From assembly GCF_001439925.1 (NCBI RefSeq), contig NZ_LMBV01000006.1:124220-188219 (forward strand): DNA of 64,000 nt, given 5' to 3'. The notes below the pieces were generated by a model that was not told the origin of the DNA, did not search any database, and was given only the letters and a program-made list of their open reading frames with translations. The position numbers were made by a program, and so were the translations under genes. Positions 28,011 through 38,144 of the stretch are shown here, in pieces. Source of the DNA: Peribacillus muralis. Lineage in GTDB: Bacteria > Bacillota > Bacilli > Bacillales > DSM-1321. Every line of letters begins with the position of its first letter. Position 1 is the stretch's first letter.

Positions 28011-28100
28011 TGGAAGCGCCCCTAGTCGTTTATTTTTTTAAGAGGTTGTTCGTGTGGAAGTCAGCTTGAATGTGATTCCGGGGAAATGAAGGGAAATAAA

Positions 28101-28126
28101 GGCCGACCCAAAAAAACAGGTCGGCC
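28101..28126 (-). terminator. Intrinsic terminator after sucD
   Basis: The arms GGCCGACC and GGTCGGCC (8 bp, perfect) surround an A-rich loop. On the minus strand the hairpin is followed by TTTATTT. It lies just after the sucD stop and ends the sucCD operon. Confidence 0.85.
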
Positions 28127-28135
28127 CAGCTTACA

Positions 28136-29038
28136 TCAATGCGTTTTACAAGGCTCGTAAATGCCTTTTTCTTTCAGGACGGAAATCAATGTTTCACCCA
28201 TTACGGATGGAGTCTCGGCAACTTTAATTCCACATTCGTTCATAACGCGGATTTTCTCGTCAGCTGTACCTTTACCTCCAGAGATGATGGCGCCAGCGTG
28301 TCCCATACGTTTGCCAGCTGGAGCCGTACGGCCTCCAATGAAGCCAACAACCGGCTTAGTCATGTTTTCTTTCACCCATAGAGCTGCTTCTTCCTCAGCC
28401 GTGCCACCGATTTCACCGATCATGATCACTGCATGTGTTTCCGGATCATCATTGAATGCTTTCAGTACATCAATGAAGTCCGTTCCGTTAACGGGATCGC
28501 CACCGATACCGACAGCAGTGGATTGTCCGATGCCTTCTTGCGATAATTGATGAACGGCTTCGTACGTCAAAGTCCCAGAACGGGAAACGACGCCAACATG
28601 GCCTTTTTTATGGATGTAGCCTGGCATGATACCGATCTTGCATTCTTCAGGAGTAATGACACCCGGGCAGTTCGGCCCGATCAAGCGGGTCTTTTTGCCT
28701 TCCATATATCGCTTAACCTTGACCATATCCAGAACAGGAATATGTTCCGTAATACAAATGACAAGATCAAGTTCTGCGTCAACCGCTTCCAGAATTGCAT
28801 CTGCTGCAAATGGTGCAGGAACGTAGATTACCGATGCATTCGCTCCCGTTTCAGTGACGGCTTCGGAAACTGTATTGAATACAGGTACCCCTTCCGCTTC
28901 AGTTCCACCTTTACCCGGAGTGACTCCGCCAACGATTTTCGTACCATATTCCAACATTTGTTTTGTATGAAATAATGCTGTTGAACCAGTGATTCCTTGA
29001 ACGATCACTTTCGTATCTTTATTAATATAAACGCTCAT
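28136..29038 (-). CDS. sucD: Succinyl-CoA ligase alpha subunit SucD
   Basis: TCA-cycle enzyme subunit that converts succinyl-CoA to succinate with nucleotide triphosphate formation. The 300 residues show the CoA-binding Rossmann start ([20 protein letters not shown]) and the phosphohistidine loop [16 protein letters not shown] near residue 246. It lies 18 bp after sucC. Motifs and length are standard. Confidence 0.97.
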   Translation of the reverse strand: MSVYINKDTKVIVQGITGSTALFHTKQMLEYGTKIVGGVTPGKGGTEAEGVPVFNTVSEAVTETGANASVIYVPAPFAADAILEAVDAELDLVICITEHIPVLDMVKVKRYMEGKKTRLIGPNCPGVITPEECKIGIMPGYIHKKGHVGVVSRSGTLTYEAVHQLSQEGIGQSTAVGIGGDPVNGTDFIDVLKAFNDDPETHAVIMIGEIGGTAEEEAALWVKENMTKPVVGFIGGRTAPAGKRMGHAGAIISGGKGTADEKIRVMNECGIKVAETPSVMGETLISVLKEKGIYEPCKTH

Positions 29039-29056
29039 TATGTTCCCCCCTGCCTA

Positions 29057-30217
29057 TTATCCTACAAGTGATACTATTTTTTGTGCTCCATCTGCCATGG
29101 ATTCAGCAGCCGTGATATTCAAGCCTGACTCTTTAAGGATCTTTTTACCAAGATCGACATTCGTTCCTTCAAGACGAACTACTAAAGGAACATCTAAGCC
29201 AAGCTCTTTAGCAGCAGCTACGACTCCAGCCGCGATGATGTCACATTTCATGATTCCGCCGAAGATGTTAACGAAAATGCCCTTAACATTTTGATCCGAC
29301 AGGATGATTTTGAAAGCTTCTTTCACTTTTTCCTCTGTGGCTCCGCCGCCAACATCAAGGAAATTAGCCGGATCTCCCATATAATGCTTGATGATGTCCA
29401 TCGTTGCCATAGCAAGCCCAGCACCATTAACCATGCATCCGATATTTCCATCAAGCGATATGTAACTAAGGCCATGTTTCGATGCTTCGATTTCTTTCGC
29501 ATCCTCTTCATCTAAATCACGGAATTCCGCGATGTCCTTATGGCGATAAATCGCATTATCATCGAAGTTCAATTTAGCATCAAGTGCCATTACATTGCCA
29601 TCACCCGTTACGACTAGCGGATTGATTTCAGCAATTGAACAATCTTTTTCAACGAAAGCTGTATATAGGTTCACCATAAGCTTGGAAGCTTTGTTTATAA
29701 GTTTCGTCGGGATATTGATATTGAAGGCAATCCTGCGCGCCTGGAAGCCAGTCAGTCCGACAACCGGATCGATTACTTCTTTGAAAATTTTCTCTGGTGT
29801 CTTTTCTGCCACTTCTTCTATTTCCGTTCCGCCTTCTTCAGAAGCCATTAAAACGACGCTATTCGTAGCACGGTCCAAGACTAGACCAATATAATATTCT
29901 TTGGAAATGTCGCAGCCTTCTTCAATAAGTAAACGCTTAACTTCCTTGCCTGCAGGACCAGTTTGATGGGTCACCAGCGTTTTACCTAGAATTTCTTGCG
30001 CATATGTACGTGCTTCGTCAAGGTTTTTCGCTACCTTAACTCCACCGGCTTTACCGCGGCCGCCCGCATGAATTTGAGCTTTGACGACAACAACTTCCGT
30101 ACCTAACTCCTTCGCTGCTTCCACTGCTTCATCAACAGTAAAGGCAACCCGGCCATTTGGAACGGATACCCCGTATTGTCGCAAAATCTCTTTCCCCTGA
30201 TACTCATGGATATTCAT
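29057..30217 (-). CDS. sucC: Succinyl-CoA ligase beta subunit SucC
   Basis: ATP-grasp subunit of succinyl-CoA ligase. The 386 residues begin [20 protein letters not shown], contain the ATP-grasp segment [20 protein letters not shown] and the C-terminal ligase domain with [19 protein letters not shown]. It is co-transcribed with sucD. AGGAGG precedes the ATG. An imperfect inverted repeat lies in its promoter region (30288-30312). Confidence 0.97.
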   Translation of the reverse strand: MNIHEYQGKEILRQYGVSVPNGRVAFTVDEAVEAAKELGTEVVVVKAQIHAGGRGKAGGVKVAKNLDEARTYAQEILGKTLVTHQTGPAGKEVKRLLIEEGCDISKEYYIGLVLDRATNSVVLMASEEGGTEIEEVAEKTPEKIFKEVIDPVVGLTGFQARRIAFNINIPTKLINKASKLMVNLYTAFVEKDCSIAEINPLVVTGDGNVMALDAKLNFDDNAIYRHKDIAEFRDLDEEDAKEIEASKHGLSYISLDGNIGCMVNGAGLAMATMDIIKHYMGDPANFLDVGGGATEEKVKEAFKIILSDQNVKGIFVNIFGGIMKCDIIAAGVVAAAKELGLDVPLVVRLEGTNVDLGKKILKESGLNITAAESMADGAQKIVSLVG

Positions 30218-30287
30218 TTCCCATCCTCCTTATCTACTAAAAAACAACTTTGAGAATTAATGCGTGTTTTCTCTTACATAGTACAAC

Positions 30288-30312
30288 AAAATTCTGCTTC
30301 GTGCATAATTTT
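30288..30312. repeat. Imperfect inverted repeat in the sucC upstream region
   Basis: Arms of 10 bases (AAAATTCTGC and GCATAATTTT, one mismatch) flank TTCGT. The repeat lies about 75-95 bp before the sucC start and just upstream of the candidate -10, where a repressor could act. No known operator was recognised. Confidence 0.45.
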
Positions 30313-30581
30313 CTTTCGTTTTTTTTGAAAATCATTATAATAATATACTTAAATTAACTGGATTAAATTGGAGGATATTATTAAGCCAATCTCTTATTTT
30401 GTAATGAAATTAGTTTTTTCCGACATCTCATTTCTATTCTAGTAAAAGGAAATTATCGAAGCCATTTTACAAAAAAACCGCATTATGAAAGCCTTTTCCT
30501 TATTATTTTAATCTAGTGTATTTTTTAAAATTATAGTTTTTTCTAAAAAAACAGTCTTTTCCATTTTTATCCTATTAAAAA

Positions 30582-30618
30582 AGCAAAAGGGGAAAATTCT
30601 GATATTTCCCCTTTTGCT
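30582..30618 (-). terminator. Intrinsic terminator downstream of ylqH
   Basis: A perfect 14-bp stem (AGCAAAAGGGGAAA/TTTCCCCTTTTGCT) is followed on the minus strand by TTTTTT. It lies about 100 bp after ylqH. The other strand also has a T-rich flank, so it could stop transcription from both sides. Confidence 0.85.
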
Positions 30619-30718
30619 AATTATTTATTATGTTTTCAGTATAATAAAATTCTTTTGGTAATTTCCCTATAATTCTACATAAACCAACAAATATCACCTA
30701 AAAAAATCCAATCGGCCA

Positions 30719-31000
30719 TCAAATGTCCTGCCGCTTCATATCCTTGTCGGCTTTATAAATGAAGGCAAATACCTCCGCTACCGCACCATACAGTTCCTCC
30801 GGAATCGCCTGATTTATATCCAATTGACCTAAAAGCGCAGCGAGTGACTCATCGCTTTGAACGGGAATATTCAGTTTCTTCGCCTTTTCCAAAATATTTT
30901 CCGCCGTTTTCCCTTTTCCTTTCGCCAATATGACAGGTGCAATCGATGTCTTTTGATCATATTTTAAGGCAATCGCTTCTTTTCGTTTATCGTTTTTCAT
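30719..31000 (-). CDS. ylqH: Stand-alone FlhB C-terminal-like protein YlqH
   Basis: The 93 residues align with the part of FlhB after its NPTH cleavage site: EAIALKYDQKTSIAPVILAK here against FAIALKYDEDQAEAPYVVAK in FlhB, and QAIPEELYGAVAEVFAFIYK against QAIPEEFFKAVAEILAFVYK. There are no membrane helices and no NPTH motif. Its function is not established. Its ATG overlaps the stop of the FliK-like gene ylqG by 4 bp, so the two are probably made together. Confidence 0.9.
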   Translation of the reverse strand: MKNDKRKEAIALKYDQKTSIAPVILAKGKGKTAENILEKAKKLNIPVQSDESLAALLGQLDINQAIPEELYGAVAEVFAFIYKADKDMKRQDI

Positions 31001-32904
31001 ATTTTAATATCCACTCCATTATATGAACCGGCTTCTGAAAAAGGCATCAGACCTTTGCCTCCGTTGCATTCATGCTTCGGGTTAACAAATGACACTCCGG
31101 ACAATCTGTAATCCATTTTTTCTAGGTTCCCTCTCAGCAAGTCCAAATATAGATTGGCTGCACCTTTCAAATGCGCCACATGCTCATTGATCACCGTCAC
31201 TTTTATCACTCGGTTTTGAACCTGCATGTCGATGACCGTCTCTTTTATTCCTTCTAACTCCAAATAAAACAGGACCCGACAGTAATCAGGGTCAATACTG
31301 CCGTCTTTCGTTTTCCTTCCGCTCCATTGTAAGGTTAAATCTGTTTGAGCACCTCCCAGGTTAAGCGGAAGTGTTAGAAGCAAATTCTGCACCGGCCCAT
31401 TTTCCTGTGAAAGGATCTGCTGTGCCGTGATCCGATTCAAGAGCTGTTCTGCCATCTCCTTGGTCGTTGCTGGAGGTTGTTCATTCAATAGTTTTAGCAG
31501 CAGCGGCTTTAGTGTCTCTAAATCTTGCGGGTTTTCCGCCATATCGTCTGCAGATTGATTGATGAGTGCATGCTCCAGCTGAAGGCCGAGCAACTTGGTC
31601 ACCTCTTTAAGCTGATGCGCAACAGCTGTTCCATTTGCGAAATTGACGGCTTGATATTCCGCTTCCAAAACATGCGTCAGGACCAATTTCTCATTACTGC
31701 TAAAGGTCAAGGCCTCAGGATGCTGTTTAAGCGATTGCAGGATCATTTCAGCCGCTTTGCCCTTCGCTTCAACTAGCTGCTTCTCATCTCCGTTCAAATA
31801 AGCCAGGAGGTCTTTCACTGCCATATTGGCTCCTACTGCTTTTCTTCCTGCTGTCGCTTCAGCAAAAGCATTCTCAAGCAAACGAAAAGAAGGCGGATAA
31901 ATAGGTACCGACGAAATGTTTTTCTTCGGTACCTGCTGGAAATCAGCTGGAGTTCTTGCCCCACCTTGAACAATTGAGCGTTGAAATTCATTTTCGGCCT
32001 TTTCAAGCGTTCCCAACGCTCCACTCTTTACACTCGACAACAATTGCAAGCCTTGGTGCAATTTATCGACCACTGGATGGTTCGGAAAACCTTCCCTCGC
32101 ATGTGCTTCATCCATTAAGTGGTTCAAAAAAAATGCTTCCGTCATTCCCTTTGGGATGAAACCGGTCTTTTGGAGCAGAGAGAAAGCACCGGATTTCAAT
32201 TCGGAAGTTGAATGGGAACCGAGCCAACTGCTCACAAGTTGCTGCAAACCTGTTTGTTGAATTCGGCTCTTGCTTGTAACATGCAAGGAATCCAATACGG
32301 CCAATAACTTGACAGACGTTTCCGTTTTCGAGCCTATAGCCTGTAGTTGCTGCTGTAGGGAAGACAACAGTTTGTGGAAAGGCACTCCCTTGACCTGTGC
32401 CAATAATGCATCAAACACCTCTTTACCTATCGGTAATTGCTGAGCAAACATCGTTTTTAGGATATGCAGACCAGTCTCAAGGGAATCAGCAGCTTTTAAC
32501 CATTGCAAAGCGGACTGAATGGTTTCCTTGGTTATTGGAAGACGGTTTTCAAGAAAATATTCTGCAAGCTTAGCTGCGTCCGGGTCGGAAGTCACGCCAA
32601 GGTGAGCGATCAATTGTGCTGCCGCTCCCTTTAAATTGGAGTAATTCACATCCGGCGACTCTAAAGCTCTTAACACAAGCTTCCCCTCATTTTGCTGTTG
32701 CACTTGAAGCCAGTACCTTTCCCCTGTACGAAGCGGGATATCGAGCGTCGCAATCATCCTTTGATCGCCAATCTGCACCTCGGCCATCCGGTTAGGAAAT
32801 ATCTTATTCACTTTTCCGAAAAGGATTTGCCCAGTTTTCAAACTAGCAGCTCCTTGCATTTCAATTGGTGAAGATGCGGGTTGACCGCTTGTTATCGACT
32901 GCAT
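30997..32904 (-). CDS. ylqG: FliK-like protein YlqG
   Basis: Protein of 635 residues without signal peptide or membrane helices. It is rich in leucine, glutamine and lysine and mostly helical (about 60-500). The last 130 residues resemble the Flg_hook domain of FliK: LLLTLPLNLGGAQTDLTLQW, VLFYLELEGIKETVIDMQVQ, and a C-terminal YNGVDIKI. The ATG at 32904 follows AGGAGG. The downstream partner is an FlhB-C-like protein, which mirrors the FliK/FlhB pair of the flagellum. Its function is unknown. Confidence 0.8.
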   Translation of the reverse strand: MQSITSGQPASSPIEMQGAASLKTGQILFGKVNKIFPNRMAEVQIGDQRMIATLDIPLRTGERYWLQVQQQNEGKLVLRALESPDVNYSNLKGAAAQLIAHLGVTSDPDAAKLAEYFLENRLPITKETIQSALQWLKAADSLETGLHILKTMFAQQLPIGKEVFDALLAQVKGVPFHKLLSSLQQQLQAIGSKTETSVKLLAVLDSLHVTSKSRIQQTGLQQLVSSWLGSHSTSELKSGAFSLLQKTGFIPKGMTEAFFLNHLMDEAHAREGFPNHPVVDKLHQGLQLLSSVKSGALGTLEKAENEFQRSIVQGGARTPADFQQVPKKNISSVPIYPPSFRLLENAFAEATAGRKAVGANMAVKDLLAYLNGDEKQLVEAKGKAAEMILQSLKQHPEALTFSSNEKLVLTHVLEAEYQAVNFANGTAVAHQLKEVTKLLGLQLEHALINQSADDMAENPQDLETLKPLLLKLLNEQPPATTKEMAEQLLNRITAQQILSQENGPVQNLLLTLPLNLGGAQTDLTLQWSGRKTKDGSIDPDYCRVLFYLELEGIKETVIDMQVQNRVIKVTVINEHVAHLKGAANLYLDLLRGNLEKMDYRLSGVSFVNPKHECNGGKGLMPFSEAGSYNGVDIKI

Positions 32905-32917
32905 CACTCATCCTCCT

Positions 32918-33706
32918 TTAATCATTACTTCGTGCAGCGATTTCCTTTACTGGGGCAAAACTCCTTCGATGCCAAGGGGTTAGCCCTTGCTTGTCCAGCG
33001 CGACCAAATGTTGGCTTGTCCCGTAGCCCATGTGCTGTTCGAAGCCGTATCCCGGATATTTCTGACCATAATCCTTCATCATCCGATCACGGGTCACTTT
33101 CGCTATAATGGAGGCGGCAGAGATGGAGATGCTTCTTGCATCCCCCTTTATGAGTGAAAGCTGCGGTATCGGGACATCCAGTTCCATCGCATCGATCAGC
33201 AAATGATCCGGAAAATCTGACAAATCGTTCACAGCCGCAATCATTGCCTTTTTCGTAGCTTGATATATATTGATTTCATCGATTACCTCGCTATGTACGA
33301 CACCGATCCCGATGGACAAGGCTTCCTTATAAATCATTTCATAAAATGATTCCCGTTTGGACTCCGGAATCTTTTTGGAATCATTCAGCCCTGGCAAATA
33401 GAAGGATTCAGGCAAGATGACAGCACTCGTCACAACTGGTCCTGCCAGCGGGCCCCTCCCTACTTCATCGATACCAGCAAGAATGGAAAACCCTTGTTTT
33501 CGAAGTTGCCGTTCAAACTCGGTCATTTCCATGAATGCATTCTTTTCCTGTTGCTCTTTTTCATACTTCCTTTGCCATTTGCTTACTAAATCGACCACTC
33601 CTTTTCGGCCGTCTTCCAAGCATTCCTGTAAAAATAAATCTTCAGGACTATCGATCGTCTTTAACTTTGCAGATATTTCTTTTATACTCATTGCAGTTTT
33701 CATCAT
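32918..33706 (-). CDS. rnhB: Ribonuclease HII
   Basis: Removes ribonucleotides from DNA-RNA hybrids. The 262 residues contain the catalytic acidic motif [16 protein letters not shown] and later [11 protein letters not shown] and [11 protein letters not shown], plus the conserved [16 protein letters not shown]. The N-terminal 70 residues are the extension usual for Bacillus RnhB. The start region has two adjacent ATGs. It is followed by ylqG after 13 bp. Confidence 0.95.
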   Translation of the reverse strand: MMKTAMSIKEISAKLKTIDSPEDLFLQECLEDGRKGVVDLVSKWQRKYEKEQQEKNAFMEMTEFERQLRKQGFSILAGIDEVGRGPLAGPVVTSAVILPESFYLPGLNDSKKIPESKRESFYEMIYKEALSIGIGVVHSEVIDEINIYQATKKAMIAAVNDLSDFPDHLLIDAMELDVPIPQLSLIKGDARSISISAASIIAKVTRDRMMKDYGQKYPGYGFEQHMGYGTSQHLVALDKQGLTPWHRRSFAPVKEIAARSND

Positions 33707-33765
33707 TAATCACCCATCATCTTCATTATCGGAAGTCTTGCTTCCCGCTTACAGCTCAAACAAAA

Positions 33766-33825
33766 ATACGGAGCGGAAAAGAGATATCAAAAAAACATTT
33801 TGATATCCAACTCCTGCTCCGTATC
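33766..33825 (-). terminator. Compound hairpin terminator after rbgA
   Basis: The outer arms ATACGGAGC/GCTCCGTAT enclose an inner stem GATATCAAAA/TTTTGATATC. On the minus strand the structure is followed by TTTTTGTTTG. It lies about 50 bp after the rbgA stop and before rnhB. Confidence 0.75.
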
Positions 33826-33877
33826 GACCAATTTCACTGACTGTCTTCAAAACTCAGCCATCCATCTCGACATCAAG

Positions 33878-34750
33878 TTATTCGGTAATGTTATCCTCTT
33901 CATAGTCCATAGGCACCTCAAAGGTAAGCGGGCCCATCTTTTCCGACCGGATTTCACGGACGATCAACTCCGCGGTTTTATCATAATCAATGAAGCCCCC
34001 AGAAGCTAAACAGCCTCTGAACTTGCCGACAGCATCGAACAGTTCGAGCGTTTCTTGTGGAATTGCATCCAGATTGTAGCGTGATTTCATCCTGTCCGGA
34101 TATTCCTTTTCCAAGAAGCGGAGGCCGTATAAGGAAACTTCGTGCAAGTTTAGAATCGTATCCTTGATCGCTCCTGTCAACGCAAGCTTCAAGCCCACTT
34201 CCTGATCCTCGAATTTAGGCCAGAGGATGCCGGGCGTGTCCAGCAGCTCCATCTCCTTACCGACTTTTATCCATTGCTGTGCTTTCGTGACCCCAGGTGT
34301 ATTCCCTGTTTTAGCAATGTTCTTTTTAGCAAGTCGATTGATTAACGTTGATTTCCCTACATTCGGAATACCGACAATCATGGCACGGATCGCCCGCGGC
34401 TTTATTCCTCTTGACTCCATCCGGTCATATTTTTCTTTTAAAAGTTTTTTTGCGGCAGCGGTGATCTGGTTTAACCCATTCCCTGCCTGCGAGTTAATCG
34501 CAATCGCCGTTTTCCCTTGTGATTTATAATGATCCAGCCACATATTCGTTTTTGCCGGATCAGCCATGTCCGCTTTATTCAAAAGGATGACCCGCGGTTT
34601 ATGCTGGATGATTTCATCAATCATCGGATTTCGTGAGGATGCCGGAAGCCGTGCATCCACAAGTTCAAATATGATGTCGATCAGTTTTAATTTCTCCGTT
34701 ACTTCCCGTCTCGCTTTGGCCATGTGGCCAGGGAACCACTGTATTGTCAA
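33878..34750 (-). CDS. rbgA: Ribosome biogenesis GTPase RbgA (YlqF)
   Basis: Circularly permuted GTPase needed for late assembly of the 50S subunit. The 290 residues show the permuted order G4 ([10 protein letters not shown]), then G1 ([14 protein letters not shown]), then G3 (DTPGILWP). The product starts [20 protein letters not shown], typical of the family, and ends with an RNA-binding helical domain. It lies 17 bp after the signal peptidase gene. Confidence 0.97.
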   Translation of the reverse strand: MTIQWFPGHMAKARREVTEKLKLIDIIFELVDARLPASSRNPMIDEIIQHKPRVILLNKADMADPAKTNMWLDHYKSQGKTAIAINSQAGNGLNQITAAAKKLLKEKYDRMESRGIKPRAIRAMIVGIPNVGKSTLINRLAKKNIAKTGNTPGVTKAQQWIKVGKEMELLDTPGILWPKFEDQEVGLKLALTGAIKDTILNLHEVSLYGLRFLEKEYPDRMKSRYNLDAIPQETLELFDAVGKFRGCLASGGFIDYDKTAELIVREIRSEKMGPLTFEVPMDYEEDNITE

Positions 34751-34767
34751 TGGAATCCACCTTCCTA

Positions 34768-35328
34768 CTATTCCGCCAATCGAAAGTCTTCAATTGGCCA
34801 ATAAACTAATTTAGTTTTTCCTAACACTTTATCGTAAGGAACGACACCCACGCTATGATAGCGGCTATCCTTACTCAACCGGCGGTTATCCCCCAAGACG
34901 AACAGATGGTCTTTAGGAACCGTTCCTTGGCCTATGACATCACTTAATGTAAAAGGCTCCGTCAAAGCTCCGCCATCAATCAACTTTTTTTTATTTTCAT
35001 CCAAGTATGGCTCAGCATAAGCTTTGCCATTCACGTAAAGTGTATCATCTTTATATTCCACCTTATCGCCTGGCAATCCTATGACACGTTTTATGTAATC
35101 CTTGCCTTCTGGAGCACGGAACACGATAATGTCAAATCTTTTCGGTTCACCAATTGAATAGGAGATTTTGTTTATGATCATGCGGTCCGTATCCTTCAAT
35201 GTCGGCATCATGGAATTGCCATCCACGACTATAGGAGCCAAAAGGAAATAACGAATCAGTGTCGCGGCTATGATCGCGATTATGACCGCCTTTGTCCATT
35301 CCCATAATTCATTTTTCTTTTTCGCCAT
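34768..35328 (-). CDS. Type I signal peptidase (SipS/LepB family)
   Basis: Membrane protease that removes signal peptides from secreted proteins. The 186 residues have one N-terminal transmembrane helix (about 12-32), the catalytic serine S39 (DGNSMMPTL) and lysine K80 ([13 protein letters not shown]), and the conserved [12 protein letters not shown] motif. The ATG at 35328 is preceded by GGGTGG. Bacillus species carry several Sip paralogs, so the exact symbol is uncertain. Confidence 0.95.
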   Translation of the reverse strand: MAKKKNELWEWTKAVIIAIIAATLIRYFLLAPIVVDGNSMMPTLKDTDRMIINKISYSIGEPKRFDIIVFRAPEGKDYIKRVIGLPGDKVEYKDDTLYVNGKAYAEPYLDENKKKLIDGGALTEPFTLSDVIGQGTVPKDHLFVLGDNRRLSKDSRYHSVGVVPYDKVLGKTKLVYWPIEDFRLAE

Positions 35329-35448
35329 CCTTACCCACCCTTTTAGAAAGCATATCAAATATTTTAACATGTCGCGGACGGGATAGCGAGCCGGATTCCA
35401 TATGGATTCCCCTCACTTTAGGAGCATTCATACGTTTCATTTAAGTGC

Positions 35449-35481
35449 AAAAAGGGAGCCTGATGAACAAGCTCCCTTTTT
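35449..35481 (-). terminator. Intrinsic terminator after rplS
   Basis: An 11-bp perfect stem (AAAAAGGGAGC/GCTCCCTTTTT) surrounds a 12-base loop and ends in TTTTT on the minus strand. It closes the ylqD-rimM-trmD-rplS operon. Confidence 0.88.
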
Positions 35482-35548
35482 ACATAATACTGTTTGGTTA
35501 TTCACCTTATGTGGATCATGGTAAACCCGCATGAAGATATTCGAAGGA

Positions 35549-35896
35549 TTAACGACGAATTTCTTTAATACGTGCTTTTTTACCACGAAGTTCGCGTAGG
35601 TAATAAAGTTTCGCACGACGTACTTTACCGTGACGGATAACTTCTAGTTTCGCAATTTTTGGTGTGTGAACAGGGAAAGCACGTTCAACTCCAACGCCGT
35701 AAGAAATCTTACGCACTGTGAAAGTTTCACTAACTCCGCCGCCACGACGTTTGATTACAACGCCTTCAAACAACTGGATACGTTCGCGAGTTCCTTCAAT
35801 AACCTTTACGTGTACACGTACTGTGTCACCAGGTCTGAATGATGGAAGATCTGAGCGAAGTTGTTCTTTTGTGATTTCATTAATAATATTTTGCAT
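35549..35896 (-). CDS. rplS: Large ribosomal subunit protein bL19
   Basis: 50S ribosomal protein at the subunit interface. The 115 residues start [20 protein letters not shown] and include the conserved [20 protein letters not shown] and the basic C-terminus [20 protein letters not shown]. The ATG at 35896 matches the family start; an in-frame TTG three codons earlier lies very close to the AGGAGG site. The 130-bp leader after trmD may carry an autoregulatory structure, which was not resolved. Confidence 0.98.
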   Translation of the reverse strand: MQNIINEITKEQLRSDLPSFRPGDTVRVHVKVIEGTRERIQLFEGVVIKRRGGGVSETFTVRKISYGVGVERAFPVHTPKIAKLEVIRHGKVRRAKLYYLRELRGKKARIKEIRR

Positions 35897-36026
35897 CGTT
35901 TCCAACTCCTCCTGGACGCTCTTGCAAATACGGATTGTTTGCAGCGGAACATCGTTATAAGACCGAGCATTTCGCCCAAGTCACAATGTATATCCTATCA
36001 TACTCTAAACATCGATGCAATAGGCA

Positions 36027-36761
36027 TCATTCTTCTTTTTTAATCTCGGACAATAATTTTTCCTCAAGTTCCGATAGTTCATAGCTCTCGAGTAGATCAG
36101 GACGACGCATCCACGTTCTGCGCAGGGATTCCTTCATCCGCCATTCATCGATTTTTTTGTGATTACCGGATATGAGCGGATCGGGAACTTTCATTCCCCG
36201 AAAATCTGCTGGTCTAGTATAATGGGGATGCTCCAATAAACCAGAGGAATAAGAATCAAGAATCGGGGAGTCGACATTTCCGAGAACACCCGGCAGCAAG
36301 CGAACGACGCTGTCAATAACGACCATTGCGCCCAATTCCCCGCCCGTAAGCACAAAATCGCCAATTGATATTTCATCGGTTACGACATGCTCGCGGATGC
36401 GCTCATCGTACCCTTCATAATGCCCGCAAATGAAAATGAGGTGCTCTTCTTTTGCAAACTCTTCCGCTTTTTTCTGCGTGTAACGCTCTCCCTGAGGACA
36501 GAGCAGGACTACCCGTGGGGTTTGCACTGCTTGCCCTTTGAGAGCTTCCACAGCATCAAAAATCGGTTGTGCTTTCAATACCATTCCGGCACCGCCGCCA
36601 TAAGGATAATCGTCCACCGTCGAATGCTTATTATCTGCATAATCCCGGAAATTGGAGACCTTATAGCTGACAGCCTGCTTTTCTGCAGCCTTTTTTAGAA
36701 TCGACGAGCCGAACACCCCTTCGAACATTTCTGGAAAAAGCGAAAGTACATCGATTTTCAT
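36027..36761 (-). CDS. trmD: tRNA (guanine37-N1)-methyltransferase TrmD
   Basis: SPOUT enzyme that makes m1G37 and prevents frameshifting. The 244 residues contain [18 protein letters not shown], the knot region [12 protein letters not shown] and [20 protein letters not shown]. The ATG at 36761 overlaps the rimM stop by one base (TGATG), so translation is coupled. Motifs and length are standard. Confidence 0.97.
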   Translation of the reverse strand: MKIDVLSLFPEMFEGVFGSSILKKAAEKQAVSYKVSNFRDYADNKHSTVDDYPYGGGAGMVLKAQPIFDAVEALKGQAVQTPRVVLLCPQGERYTQKKAEEFAKEEHLIFICGHYEGYDERIREHVVTDEISIGDFVLTGGELGAMVVIDSVVRLLPGVLGNVDSPILDSYSSGLLEHPHYTRPADFRGMKVPDPLISGNHKKIDEWRMKESLRRTWMRRPDLLESYELSELEEKLLSEIKKEE

Positions 36762-37279
36762 CAATCTAAAAGTCCTTCCATCGGTGTAATGATGACCTTT
36801 TTAGCAGAGATATCGACTTCTTTGACAATTTGATCGATATATGGGATCAAAATATCCTTACTCCCTGCTTTCTTAATGACCCAAACATCATTGGCACCTG
36901 GCGTCAGAACCTCAATGATTTCCCCAACTTCCATGCCTTCATCCGTAACTACCGAACAGCCGATGATTTCATGGAAGTAGAACTCACCTTCGTCCAATTT
37001 ACCAAGCTGCGCTTCCTTGACTTTCAGGACGCCGTTTTTAAAAGCCTCGACCTGTCCAACGTTATAATAGTTCTCGAACGTGAGTAGATTAAAGTTTTTA
37101 TGGGTGCGATGCGACCTGATGACAAGCGGAAAAGGCTTCTTTTCCGTGTCCCTGAATAAATATAGCGTGTTTCCCACTTTGTAGCGTTTTTCCGGAAAGT
37201 CTGTTGATGAAATGACTCGGACTTCTCCTAATAAACCGTGGGTGTTGACAATCTTACCTACATTAAACCAGTTTTCCAT
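36761..37279 (-). CDS. rimM: 16S rRNA processing protein RimM
   Basis: Maturation factor for the 30S head. The 172 residues start [20 protein letters not shown] (RimM N-terminal domain) and end with a PRC-barrel containing [15 protein letters not shown]. The ATG at 37279 follows GAGGTGA and matches homologs; an upstream in-frame start was rejected. It is coupled to trmD. Confidence 0.96.
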   Translation of the reverse strand: MENWFNVGKIVNTHGLLGEVRVISSTDFPEKRYKVGNTLYLFRDTEKKPFPLVIRSHRTHKNFNLLTFENYYNVGQVEAFKNGVLKVKEAQLGKLDEGEFYFHEIIGCSVVTDEGMEVGEIIEVLTPGANDVWVIKKAGSKDILIPYIDQIVKEVDISAKKVIITPMEGLLD

Positions 37280-37289
37280 TCTTTCACCT

Positions 37290-37676
37290 CTAACGAATTT
37301 CCGAGACGATTCCATCTTTTATGACAATAGTTTTCGTTGCCATGATTTCGTCCCAATCTGCCCCGATTTCCACATCAATGATACTTTGAACTTCCCGTTC
37401 CTTCAGTTCGCTTCCGACGGGAAGGATCTCCAGCTGCTCCATTTGAAATTCAAGCAGTTTTATTTTTTCTTGTCTCTGATTTATTTCCTTTTCGAAATGG
37501 GCACGAAGACTGGCAGGCTGGAGATTTCTTGTTTTTTCAAGCTTTTTCAGTTCAAATCGGAGTTGTTCACTCTCTTTTTGAAGCTGAAGGCGTTTTGATT
37601 TGTACTTCTCGAGGAGCTGACTCTTGCTGGATTCCGTTAATACTTGGTTAACGATTACATTTTGGAGAATTTTCAT
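37290..37676 (-). CDS. ylqD: YlqD family coiled-coil protein
   Basis: Protein of 128 residues with a central coiled coil (about 20-85, rich in K, E, L and Q) and a short C-terminal beta region ([20 protein letters not shown]). Its function is unknown. It lies 10 bp before rimM, as in B. subtilis, and follows the khpA terminator, so it is probably first in its operon. Confidence 0.88.
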   Translation of the reverse strand: MKILQNVIVNQVLTESSKSQLLEKYKSKRLQLQKESEQLRFELKKLEKTRNLQPASLRAHFEKEINQRQEKIKLLEFQMEQLEILPVGSELKEREVQSIIDVEIGADWDEIMATKTIVIKDGIVSEIR

Positions 37677-37879
37677 TCCAGCACCTCCTAATATCTATGA
37701 TTTCTTAATTCCTTCAAAAAATATGTATGATGGGGTAATCTTTTTGAAAAATGGGGGTCATTCTCTTAAGTATAACGTAAATCGATAAAAGATGCGTCTT
37801 AAAAAGGCGTAAAATTTAAACTCCGGACCGTATTCAGATGAGATGGGGTCCGGGATTTCACTTTCTTGAAGTGCAAAAA

Positions 37880-37902
37880 AAGGAGGGGTTTTAGCCCTCC
37901 TT
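37880..37902 (-). terminator. Intrinsic terminator at the end of khpA
   Basis: The arms AAGGAGGG/CCCTCCTT (8 bp) begin within the khpA stop codon. On the minus strand the hairpin is followed by seven T. It ends the ylxM-ffh-rpsP-khpA unit. Confidence 0.85.
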
Positions 37903-38131
37903 ATTCGGAAATCTCCAAATAGATTTTCTTCTGCTGTGAAGATCCTGCTGCATATACTACAGTCCGAATCGCCTTAGCAACACGCCCTTGCTTACCGATG
38001 ATCTTGCCCATATCCTCTTTATGAACGGAGAGGCTATAAACAATCCGGTCGGATTCTTCCTTGGAGGTCACGCTGACTTCTTCGGGAAAATCCACAAGTG
38101 CCGAAACAATCGTTTCAATTAATGCTTTCAT
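37901..38131 (-). CDS. khpA: KH-domain RNA-binding protein KhpA (YlqC)
   Basis: Small RNA-binding protein that pairs with KhpB in other Firmicutes. The 76 residues form one KH domain with the GxxG loop in IIGKQGRVAKAIRTVVYA. The start is the second of two adjacent methionine codons. It lies 13 bp after rpsP. Confidence 0.93.
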   Translation of the reverse strand: MKALIETIVSALVDFPEEVSVTSKEESDRIVYSLSVHKEDMGKIIGKQGRVAKAIRTVVYAAGSSQQKKIYLEISE

Positions 38132-38144
38132 CAACTACCGTCGA

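Larger units (their letters stand above)
30218..30718. other. AT-rich interval between ylqH and sucC
   Basis: About 500 bp without a gene. It holds the upstream region of sucCD and the ylqH terminator at 30582-30618. A TACTAT hexamer on the minus strand is a possible -10 of sucCD, but its -35 is poor. Confidence 0.6.

Noticed and set aside
35897-36026. L19 autoregulatory leader RNA between trmD and rplS
   Set aside because: The position is suitable, but I could not identify a conserved structure by eye, so no feature was claimed.
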